From the NCBI GenBank assembly GCA_903905285.1, contig CAIVFQ010000206.1, positions 1 to 31,007 on the forward strand: DNA of 31,007 bases, in the 5' to 3' direction. Shown here one piece after another: positions 6,249-13,289 of the stretch; within the stretch, counting starts at the first letter, position 1, and every line of letters begins with the position of its first letter. A program made the translations under genes and the position numbers. The notes under the pieces are model-generated. The model was not told where the DNA came from and did no database searches. It saw nothing but the letters and a program-made list of their open reading frames with translations. Source of the stretch: an uncultured Alphaproteobacteria bacterium (lineage in GTDB: Bacteria > Pseudomonadota > Alphaproteobacteria > Paracaedibacterales > CAIULA01).

Positions 6249-7846
6249 GTTGGGTGCAAGCGTCTTCTGTCTATCACTATTTCTTCAACTGCTCTTCTTT
6301 TTAACTCAGCATCTGCATCAGGATTGTCTGCGAACTTTTTCAGTGCTTCTATAGCTAGATCATGTTCTCCCGATCTTTTAAAGAATTCAGCCATCTTCCA
6401 TAAACCATCAACGCTTGCGCCATCATCAAAATGGGCCAGGGCCTTTTCCAAAGCTTCCCTTTGCAGATCACTACTGGTTACCCATCTTTTAAATGCCTCT
6501 TGTTCCCACAGTTCAAAATTCCATGCATAATAATGATGAAGATCAGGACGGTCTGCGATCTCCCGCGAAAGTTCGAATCTCATCCTTCTAAATTTCTCCA
6601 ATCCCTGAGGAATCAGGTCTTGCGGTAAATTAAAACCCGTTGCTTCGCATAAAATAAAACCCGTTGCTCTCCATAAATCATCAAGACTTGAGTCAGGATT
6701 GTCTTTGATCTTTCCCAATACTTCTGTTGCTAATTTTTCCAGATTACCTCGCCTTAATTCTTCCAAGCGTTCAATCGCGTTCCTTAAAAACACAATCCCT
6801 ATATTGGGGACAGCTGGTACCTTTGCCCAAGTGCGCATCTCTAACTCTACGTCTCCTTGTTCCCGAGCTTTCTCAACTTCTCTCAACAATTCCTTTTCGT
6901 GTAATGATGCAAGATCTTGGTTCAATGAGCTAATATTGCTTTCAAAATCCCGCTCAATCTTAGAACGCTTTCTACGTTCATCGTCAGACAGGCCTGAATG
7001 CCGGTTGGCGTATTCCTCGTCTATTAAAGCTTGCAATAAGGACTCATCATCCAAGATTCCTAGACGACAAACAACCTTAAGCCTACAAATGTCCTGTCGT
7101 AGAAGGTAAATAGCCTCCATCTGGCTTTCAGCGTTTTTCTTAAACACACCGCCCATAATCTGTTGGAAGATATCGTTTTCTAGGGGAGACCCCGTCTTAG
7201 TTTTTGCAACCCTTGTCAAGGTTTGAACAAGGGTCTCTTTCTCTGTATCGGATAAAGTTCTTAGTAATCTGTTTAAATCTTCTTCATATTCCGGGCAATG
7301 GGTAAAGAGGATGTTCTCTGTCACAGTCTTAACGGTTAAGGAATCGGCCGCTGTTCCACGGACTTTTAATGAAAAGCTGGCCCCATCAGCCACAGCTATG
7401 GCTGCCAGGTGTCTTTGAAACACCCCCCAATCTATCCCTTTTTTTTGGGCGATTTGTCGCAGTCGATCCTCAGACAACTCGCCGCCGCGGTCCTTATCAG
7501 GGTGGTAAACAACCGTCATGCTATCTGAAATGGAGGCATACGCCTGACGGGTTCTGTCTATGGACCTTAAAATTTTCTCTCTTTCCTGCGGGGTGGCAGG
7601 CGTAGAAGAAATGCCATATTTACCAGCGATGGTGGCAGAAATTTCTCTGATAAGATCCAACTGATTTTGTCTATGGAGATCCCAGCTGCGATCACGTATC
7701 ACCTGTAGAGAAACAGCATCTCTTTTTGTTTCAAGCTCTTGAAGCCAATCCATACAAGACACGTTGGCAGGTTTATCATAAGCAGCATACGCACAGCCAA
7801 CAGACCACACAAGAAGCACGGTTATATAAGAAAGAAATTTGTTCAT
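6236..7846 (-). CDS. Exported helical protein of unknown function with an HPD-like motif
   Basis: Encodes 536 residues from ATG 7846-7844. The first 22 residues are a signal peptide ending near CAYA. The rest is almost wholly alpha-helical, with a charged segment around residues 290-360 likely to be coiled coil, and a C-terminal part of short helical units that look TPR- or Sel1-like (GLWKMAEFFKRSGEHDLAIEALKKFA). Around residue 115 lies YHPDKDRGG, preceded by a basic helix, resembling helix II and the HPD loop of J-domains. The flanking helices match poorly and an exported J-domain would be unusual, so I treat this as resemblance only. No clear Shine-Dalgarno sequence precedes the start; a promoter nearly abuts it, suggesting a very short leader. 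It ends convergent with pfkA. The family is not recognised. Confidence 0.8.
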   Translation of the reverse strand: MNKFLSYITVLLVWSVGCAYAAYDKPANVSCMDWLQELETKRDAVSLQVIRDRSWDLHRQNQLDLIREISATIAGKYGISSTPATPQEREKILRSIDRTRQAYASISDSMTVVYHPDKDRGGELSEDRLRQIAQKKGIDWGVFQRHLAAIAVADGASFSLKVRGTAADSLTVKTVTENILFTHCPEYEEDLNRLLRTLSDTEKETLVQTLTRVAKTKTGSPLENDIFQQIMGGVFKKNAESQMEAIYLLRQDICRLKVVCRLGILDDESLLQALIDEEYANRHSGLSDDERRKRSKIERDFESNISSLNQDLASLHEKELLREVEKAREQGDVELEMRTWAKVPAVPNIGIVFLRNAIERLEELRRGNLEKLATEVLGKIKDNPDSSLDDLWRATGFILCEATGFNLPQDLIPQGLEKFRRMRFELSREIADRPDLHHYYAWNFELWEQEAFKRWVTSSDLQREALEKALAHFDDGASVDGLWKMAEFFKRSGEHDLAIEALKKFADNPDADAELKRRAVEEIVIDRRRLHPTIPW

Positions 7847-7859
7847 AGGGCCGAATCCG

Positions 7860-7888
7860 AATATAGAATATTCATTCTACTAGTACAA
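7860..7888 (-). promoter_or_regulatory. Promoter for the exported helical protein
   Basis: Read on the minus strand: TTGTAC (7888-7883), a 17-bp spacer, then TATATT (7865-7860). Transcription would begin only about 7 nt before the ATG at 7846, in line with the missing Shine-Dalgarno sequence. A CACTATAGTG palindrome flanked by GCAATA direct repeats lies just upstream near 7891-7910 and might bind a regulator. Confidence 0.4.
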
Positions 7889-7978
7889 TGCAATACACTA
7901 TAGTGCAATAAAAATCGTTAAAACAGAGTTAATATAGATACTTCCCTATAAAATAGATTACGCTAAAGGTGGGATATT

Positions 7979-8059
7979 GTCATTGCGAGGAGCGTAAGCG
8001 ACGTGGCAATCCATGTATTTTCCTGGATCGCCACGCTCCATCATGTCGCTCGCGATGAC
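7979..8059. repeat. Palindromic intergenic repeat, full-length copy
   Basis: This is the best-preserved member of the GTCATTGCGA family: an 81-bp near-perfect inverted repeat. The left arm is GTCATTGCGAGGAGCG... ending GGCAATCCA (7979-8013), then a short AT loop, then TGGATCGCCACG... ending CGCGATGAC. It lies between ntrX (ends at 8083) and the start region of the exported helical gene, and could end the ntrX transcript. Confidence 0.8.
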
Positions 8060-8082
8060 GAGCCGTTTCATTCACAAACGGT

Positions 8083-9513
8083 CTACGCAGACAAATCTTT
8101 GGGTTCGTCAGAATCTTTATCTCCGCCCTTGGGATCATGAACCCCTAACGCGCGCAGCTTGCGATGAAGGGCTGATCTTTCCATGCCAACAAAGCGTGCT
8201 GTTTGCGAAATATTACCTGCGAACCGCTGCAATTGCGCCAACAGATATTCTTTTTCAAAGGCCTCTCGGGCTTCCCGTAAAGGTAAAACCACAATATCAG
8301 CTGTTTTTTGCTGCCAGTTGGTGGCAAACCGGTTGCCATTGACAATTTCTGGCGGCAGTTGATGACTGTCAATCGCCTCACGCGGGTCACCCGTGGCCAT
8401 CAAAAGAACCCAGTCGATCACATGGCTTAACTGTTGTAAATCACCAGGCCAGGCATAAGACTGCAACATGACCAACGCATCTTCGCTAAAGCGTCTTGGC
8501 AAAACACCTTTGGCTGCGGATGCCTGTTCCATTAAGGATTCTACCAGCAAAGGAATGTCTGTTACACGTTCCTCAAGGGGGGGAATGACTAAGTGCGATA
8601 CACTCAGGCGGTAAAATAAGTCTTCTCTGAAATGGCCATTTTGGATGAGGGCCATCACATCTTCTGAACTGCTGGCTAGGAAACGCACATCAATATCAGT
8701 TGGCTTTACTCCGCCCACGCGGTAAAAGGCATTTTCCTGAATGGTTTTGACAATCTTTGATTGGACGGGCAGGGGCAACTGGGTTATCTCGTCAAAATAA
8801 AGTGTCCCCCCATGGGCTTTTTCTAACAGGCCAATCTTGCGGGGCGTGTCGGCCGATAAGCCCGTGATGTCAGCTCCAAAAAGTTCCACATCTAGGTTTT
8901 GAGGATGAATAGATGCACACTTAACAACTATAAAAGGTGCTTGGGCCCTTTTAGATAAGGTGTGAATCTCACGCGCAATTGATTCTTTATCAGCACCGAT
9001 AGGTCCTGTAATAAAAAACCGTCCATTGGTGGGTGCAATTTTGCTGATGGTTTGGCGAATATGGTAAATGGCTGATGAGTTACCAACAATGCCTGACATC
9101 GTTCTGGCTTTGATTTTAAGTTCTTGGTTTTCACGTTTAAGTCGCGCTGATTCTAAGGCCCGTTCAACAATCAGCAATAAGTGATCGGTTTGAAAAGGTT
9201 TTTCAAGGAAATCATAGGCGCCTTTTTTCATGGCTGATACGGCGGTCTCGATCGTTCCATGTCCACTAATCATAATGACCGGGACAAAAGGGTGGTCGCG
9301 TTTGATAATGTCTAAAATTTTCAAACCATCGCGTTCACTGTCGCCTAGCCATACATCCAAAACAACCAAATTAGGCTGTCGCGTTTTGATAAGCTCTAGG
9401 GCTTTAAGGCCATCGGCTGCCATTCGCGTATTGTGGCCTTCATCATTCAAGATTCCGGCTATTAATTCGCGGATGTCGGTTTCGTCATCAACAATCAAAA
9501 TATCCTGGGACAT
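8083..9513 (-). CDS. ntrX: Nitrogen-regulation-type response regulator NtrX
   Basis: Encodes 476 residues from ATG 9513-9511, preceded by AGAAAG; an in-frame TTG 36 nt upstream would add 12 basic residues and is less likely. The receiver domain (1-120) has the acidic pocket D9/D10, phospho-acceptor D53 and K105. The AAA+ domain (about 140-370) has a degenerate Walker A, GPIGADKE at 170-177, with Asp where a Gly is usual, and a Walker B-like TLYFDE (237-242). The sigma54-contact motif GAFTGA is absent, which is known for alphaproteobacterial NtrX proteins and suggests action on other RNA polymerase forms. A Fis-type helix-turn-helix (NISQTARFVGMERSALHRKL) ends the protein. It follows ntrY by 19 bp in one operon. 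In relatives NtrYX senses redox or nitrogen state and envelope stress. Confidence 0.92.
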   Translation of the reverse strand: MSQDILIVDDETDIRELIAGILNDEGHNTRMAADGLKALELIKTRQPNLVVLDVWLGDSERDGLKILDIIKRDHPFVPVIMISGHGTIETAVSAMKKGAYDFLEKPFQTDHLLLIVERALESARLKRENQELKIKARTMSGIVGNSSAIYHIRQTISKIAPTNGRFFITGPIGADKESIAREIHTLSKRAQAPFIVVKCASIHPQNLDVELFGADITGLSADTPRKIGLLEKAHGGTLYFDEITQLPLPVQSKIVKTIQENAFYRVGGVKPTDIDVRFLASSSEDVMALIQNGHFREDLFYRLSVSHLVIPPLEERVTDIPLLVESLMEQASAAKGVLPRRFSEDALVMLQSYAWPGDLQQLSHVIDWVLLMATGDPREAIDSHQLPPEIVNGNRFATNWQQKTADIVVLPLREAREAFEKEYLLAQLQRFAGNISQTARFVGMERSALHRKLRALGVHDPKGGDKDSDEPKDLSA

Positions 9514-9532
9514 TTTTTTCTTTCTAATCTTT

Positions 9533-11326
9533 TTACTCGGGGTAATCAAATACCAATTGAATGCAAGCCCCGCCTAACTTGCTGTTGCCAAGGTGCAGCT
9601 GGCCATTATGGTCGCTAACAATCTTTGACACAATGGCTAAACCTAAACCTGTTCCTTGTTCGCGTGTAGTATAATAAGGTTCTAGCAAATGATCACGTCC
9701 TTCTTTAGGAAACCCGGGCCCATTGTCTTCAACCTGCACATACAAGCGTCTATCGTACTGTTCAATCTTTAATAGGATTTTGCCCCTTTGAGCAAGCATA
9801 TCTTGTTTCTTTTCTGCCTTGTCTTTTTCCGCGTTACTCTTTTCCGTAAGGGCGTTGACTGAATTTTGCAACAAGTTGGTTATCACCTGACTCATTTGTT
9901 GGGGGTCACAAAGCCATATAATCGGTTCCCGCGGTGTTTCATAAATGAAATCAAGGTGTGGGTAAGCCTGCTTTTGTAAAAAAAATGTCTGCTGCGCCAA
10001 TTCAGTAAAGTTGGCAGTTACAATCTTGGGCTCGGGCATGCGGGCAAAAGAACTGAACTCATTCACAAGATTTCCAATATGGCTTACTTGGCGAATGATC
10101 GTATCAATACAGTTTTGAAACGTTTGCGGGTCGCTGATAATTTCTTTTAAGTACCGTCTTTTTAATCGTTCGGCTGCCAACTGAATAGGGGTCAGGGGGT
10201 TTTTTATTTCATGGGCAATTTTACGCGCAATATCTGCCCAGGCCGCTTTGCGTTGACTGATAACTAAGTCTTGGTTTTGTTGTTGTAACCGACGCGTCAT
10301 GTGATTAAAGGATCGTGTCAAATCGTCTAATTCGTTATTTAAAAACTCTTCTTCAACTTTTATGGAAAGATTCCCTTGGCTAACCTCTTCAGCTGCAGCC
10401 ACCAAGCGGCCAATAGGCTTAACCAAAACGTTTGCCAACGTCAGTCCCGCCCAAATGGCGGCTAACAATAACAACAATGCGATAAGGGCGAAAAACACCA
10501 CGAACGTCAGTTGTGCACCTGAATGCTGTTGGGCCAATTGGTAATAGTCGTGAATGGCTTTTTGGGTTTGGCTAACGTGCGATAAGACAGTAGGGTCAAT
10601 GAGTTTGCCAACAAACAAATATGTATCGCTTAAGGCGTCTAGCTTAATTAAAACTCTGACTCTGTCGCTTCCTTCGCGCACCACAATTTCGTCACTGCGA
10701 ACTTTGTCAAAATCAGCAAATAAAATTTTCTCTAGTTCTAAGGCAAACGTTAAGTAAGACCGGGCAAGAACTTCGCCTTTCCCATTAAAGACCAACAACT
10801 CTCCCAAGCCCCGTTCATCAGCTTCGTCGCTTAAGACTTGTGAAAAAAGGGCAGGGTCCTGTAAATAGGTGTCAACCTGGGGTCGCAGTTTGTTGACTAA
10901 GGAATGGGCGTCAATTTTGATGGCTTTTTGATGTTCCCTTAAATAGGCATCGGCGACCACCCGTGCTTCATGCAGGGCATCTTTAACCGGCTTACCAAAC
11001 CAAGCCTCAATACCTGAATTAAAAAATCCAGCTGAAAAGACAGCGACGCAGATGGCTGGTGTTACAGCGACTAGGGAAAATAAGGTCACAATGTGGATAT
11101 GAAGTTTAGAGCCGGCCAACCCCTGGCGTCGTTCTAGCCATAATTCAATAAGCCTTTTCGCAATGACGATGGCCAGCAACAGCAATAACAGCACATCTAA
11201 ATAAATAAACGGCAAGACAAGACGAGTTTTGTCGCTAAGTCCCGCGCTGTGCGTTAAGGCCCAGTGGGTTCCCGCCCCAGATAAAAGGGCTGCTAGGCTT
11301 AGGGTAAGGGGTAGCTTGCGCGACAA
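9533..11326 (-). CDS. ntrY: Sensor histidine kinase NtrY (start uncertain)
   Basis: A membrane sensor kinase of 597 residues from a TTG at 11326. Three TM segments fall near residues 5-25, 35-57 and 78-100; a periplasmic region with the NtrY-typical GIEAWFGKPVKDALHEA follows, then TM4 near 275-300 and a HAMP domain. The H-box AHEIKNPLTP carries H372, and the ATPase domain has DNGPGFP and GTGLGLAIV. Unlike typical NtrY of about 750 residues, no PAS domain is visible between HAMP and the H-box. The frame stays open upstream with plausible NtrY N-terminal residues (WYNWLIRLSRHYN) up to an ATT at 11383 preceded by AAGGA, but there is no ATG or GTG there, so the true start may be upstream or damaged. 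It would phosphorylate NtrX. No ntrB or ntrC lies nearby. Confidence 0.9.
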   Translation of the reverse strand: MSRKLPLTLSLAALLSGAGTHWALTHSAGLSDKTRLVLPFIYLDVLLLLLLAIVIAKRLIELWLERRQGLAGSKLHIHIVTLFSLVAVTPAICVAVFSAGFFNSGIEAWFGKPVKDALHEARVVADAYLREHQKAIKIDAHSLVNKLRPQVDTYLQDPALFSQVLSDEADERGLGELLVFNGKGEVLARSYLTFALELEKILFADFDKVRSDEIVVREGSDRVRVLIKLDALSDTYLFVGKLIDPTVLSHVSQTQKAIHDYYQLAQQHSGAQLTFVVFFALIALLLLLAAIWAGLTLANVLVKPIGRLVAAAEEVSQGNLSIKVEEEFLNNELDDLTRSFNHMTRRLQQQNQDLVISQRKAAWADIARKIAHEIKNPLTPIQLAAERLKRRYLKEIISDPQTFQNCIDTIIRQVSHIGNLVNEFSSFARMPEPKIVTANFTELAQQTFFLQKQAYPHLDFIYETPREPIIWLCDPQQMSQVITNLLQNSVNALTEKSNAEKDKAEKKQDMLAQRGKILLKIEQYDRRLYVQVEDNGPGFPKEGRDHLLEPYYTTREQGTGLGLAIVSKIVSDHNGQLHLGNSKLGGACIQLVFDYPE

Positions 11327-11493
11327 ATTATAATGACGCGATAGCCTGATGAGCCAATTATACCATTTTTCAATCGGGAAAATTTGCGTTGTTCCTTAAA
11401 CTTTGGTGAGGAAATATCATGCGTCAAATGACTTACAAAATCCAAACCCTACAAAAGATTTTTAACAAAATACCAATCTATAAGTCTAGGTAT

Positions 11494-11640
11494 TTAAAAT
11501 CTCAATTCAGCTTTTAATGTGAAAGCACAGGCTGTTACGTAATTCGTGGCGACCGTATTATCGTATACGTTACGGTTGCCCCCACCATAATCGGCTGCGT
11601 TGCCTATATCGGAAGTGACTAAGGCCCCCCCCGGAATATT
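11494..11640 (-). pseudogene. Outer-membrane beta-barrel C-terminal remnant
   Basis: Read on the minus strand, an open frame without a start enters from the end of the neighbouring gene, passes GGALVTSDIGNAADYGGG and TNYVTACAFTLKAELRF, and stops at 11496-11494. The last nine residues, FTLKAELRF, equal the C-terminus of the autotransporter that ends at 29194, and TNYVTA occurs near that protein's end as well. At DNA level ACGAATTACGTAACAGCCT is shared exactly. I infer the broken, internally deleted tail of a paralogous autotransporter or barrel gene. The rest of 11327-11641 holds the ntrY upstream region and a doubtful 32-codon plus-strand frame at 11419-11517. Confidence 0.6.
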
Positions 11641-11641
11641 C

Positions 11642-12676
11642 TTAACGTTGGTCCAGTTTGAATTCGATACGGCGATTGCGGGCTAAGTCTTTCTCGTTTT
11701 GGTTTTTTTGATTCAACGGTTGATGTTCTCCAAATCCAGCTGCAACCAACCGGCTCCCATCAACGCCTTTTTCAATCATATACTTAACAACGGAAATCGC
11801 CCGGGCACTTGATAATTCCCAATTCGATGGGAACTGGGCCGTTTTAATAGGCAGCTGATCGGTATGGCCATCAACGCGCAGAACCCACTTTAGGTCGCCA
11901 GGAATCTTACGGGAAATTTCCTTTAAGACGTGAATAAGCTGATCTAGTTTTTTCTTTCCCTCGGCCCCCATTTCGGCCGACGCTTTATCAAACAGAACCT
12001 CTGACTGGAAAACAAAACGATCACCGACAACACGCATGTCAGATCGCTCACCAACTGCCCGTTGTAACTCGGCAAAGAATTCTGACCGGTACTGACCCAA
12101 TCGATTCAAAGACAAGTTCTTTTTGTGTTCTGTGTTTAGGTCCTGATGGGTCAACTGAAGATTTTTTAACTCAGCCTGTAAGTCCTTCAGTTCGCTTAGC
12201 TTCAAGGCCAACGTTTTTTCAAATTCTTTTTTAGTGGTTTCTGTTTCGTTTTCTTGCAGGCTTAGCGCCTTTTTAAGGGCAAGAAGGTTTTGATTAAGCG
12301 TTTGTATTTCCTCTAGCAGGGTATGATTTTTCCCAAGGGCCTGGGTCTTTTCTGTTTCCAGTGCCCCAACGGAGGCTTTTAACAAAGTGATTTGTTCCTG
12401 AAACGCGGCCAGAGACTCTTCTAAGAGATGGTTTTTTTGAGTGGTATCGGTGTGCTGTTTTTTCTCTAATCCCAACGCCTCGGCCAGGGAATTTAATTTT
12501 TGATTCAAATGGACTAAGGCTTGATCGCGCCCCTGCAAGGCATCTGTCAAAGACAACTGCGAGACGATAAACGTCATTAAAACAAAAATAACAACAATCA
12601 ATAATGTTGCCAAAGCATCAACGAAACCTGGCCAGATGTCTAAGGCAGAGTGTTGCGTACGACGACGAAAAAACAT
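11642..12676 (-). CDS. MotB/OmpA-family peptidoglycan-binding membrane protein
   Basis: Encodes 344 residues. The N-terminus has one TM helix preceded by WPGFVDALATLLIVVIFVLM, where the Asp in FVDA corresponds to the proton-channel Asp of MotB/ExbD-type proteins. A long coiled coil (about 50-200) follows. The C-terminal OmpA-like domain (about 215-344) has the peptidoglycan-binding signature VDGHTDQLPI...NWELSSARA and ends with NRRIEFKLDQR. Relatives in alphaproteobacteria pair with a MotA/TolQ/ExbB-like channel, not visible here, and are usually not flagellar. It would couple inner-membrane proton flow to a task at the cell wall. It is not the TssL-associated peptidoglycan domain of T6SS, though it lies close to tssK-tssL. 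It is transcribed on the same strand downstream of rnpB. Confidence 0.85.
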   Translation of the reverse strand: MFFRRRTQHSALDIWPGFVDALATLLIVVIFVLMTFIVSQLSLTDALQGRDQALVHLNQKLNSLAEALGLEKKQHTDTTQKNHLLEESLAAFQEQITLLKASVGALETEKTQALGKNHTLLEEIQTLNQNLLALKKALSLQENETETTKKEFEKTLALKLSELKDLQAELKNLQLTHQDLNTEHKKNLSLNRLGQYRSEFFAELQRAVGERSDMRVVGDRFVFQSEVLFDKASAEMGAEGKKKLDQLIHVLKEISRKIPGDLKWVLRVDGHTDQLPIKTAQFPSNWELSSARAISVVKYMIEKGVDGSRLVAAGFGEHQPLNQKNQNEKDLARNRRIEFKLDQR

Positions 12677-12743
12677 GTTGGTGGTACCGTTAAGTTTTAC
12701 ACGTAAGGTATTGTAGTCTCAATAAACCTTAAAAAACAATATT

Positions 12744-13131
12744 CAGGTGACCTATAAGCCGGGTTCTGTCCAGGATTAAAATCCTTGGATGATCATTCAT
12801 CTGGGATGATTGTTACCAATCACCTCTAGCAACCTACCCGAACAACGGCGTGCAAACCCACCGTACCACCCATACCCTGAGGTATAGATGATAGCTTGTC
12901 CCTATTTGGTCTTGCTCCGGGTGGGGTTTACCCTGCCACGCCTGTTACCAAACGCGCGGTGTGCTCTTACCACACCTTTTCACCCTTACTCTGTTACAAG
13001 CGGTTTATTTTCTGTGGCACTTTCCCTAAAACTCGCTTAATGCAAGCCCCGCCGGACGTTATCCGGCACCCTGTTTGCATGGAGCCCGGACTTTCCTCTG
13101 AAAAAATTCAGCGATCACCCAGTCACCTGAC
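12744..13131 (-). ncRNA. rnpB: RNase P RNA (bacterial type A)
   Basis: On the minus strand the sequence opens with CAGGTGAC and, after a hairpin, reads GAGGAAAGTCCGGGCTCC, the hallmark 5' region of RNase P RNA. It closes with CCCGGCTTATAGGTCACCTG, whose GTCACCTG pairs with the opening CAGGTGAC to make helix P1 (13122-13129 with 12744-12751). The length, about 386 nt, fits the type A RNA. The transcript cleaves the 5' leader from pre-tRNAs with the RnpA protein. A T-run follows the 3' end (near 12727-12737) and can end transcription with P1 as the stem. Confidence 0.95.
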
Positions 13132-13139
13132 ATATCCAT

Positions 13140-13167
13140 AAACTAGGGCCTTATTGTAAAAAGTCAA
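13140..13167 (-). promoter_or_regulatory. Promoter of rnpB
   Basis: On the minus strand, TTGACT (13167-13162) is followed 16 bp on by TAGTTT (13145-13140). The predicted start, near 13133, agrees with the RNase P RNA 5' end. The -35 is strong and the -10 is weak. Confidence 0.45.
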
Positions 13168-13220
13168 GGATATATAGTTTTTTTAAAGAGACTTGTTGCG
13201 AGGCGTTATAAAAAAATATC

Positions 13221-13256
13221 ATAATTATTAAAAGTTTATTAAACTTAGTTAATTAT
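13221..13256. promoter_or_regulatory. AT-rich palindrome upstream of tssK
   Basis: A 36-bp imperfect palindrome has ATAATTA and TAATTAT at its ends and a perfect core AAGTTTA-T-TAAACTT (13232-13246). It lies 33 bp before the tssK ATG and about 90 bp before rnpB on the other strand. Such symmetry suits a dimeric repressor site or overlaps the tssK promoter. It is not followed by a T-run, so a terminator is unlikely. Confidence 0.35.
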
Positions 13257-13289
13257 CGTGTTTATGAATTCACGGCCAGGAGACACTAT

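Noticed and set aside
8013..8342. 109-codon plus-strand frame opposite ntrX
   Set aside because: It is the shadow of ntrX and a palindromic repeat; the NtrX protein is clearly the real product.
11419..11517. 32-codon plus-strand frame with a good TGAGGA site 6 nt before its ATG
   Set aside because: The protein is short, basic and unlike anything known, and its end overlaps the outer-membrane protein relic on the other strand. The ribosome site alone is not enough.
12896..13141. 81-codon plus-strand open frame
   Set aside because: It lies on the complement of the RNase P RNA gene; the RNA signature explains the sequence.
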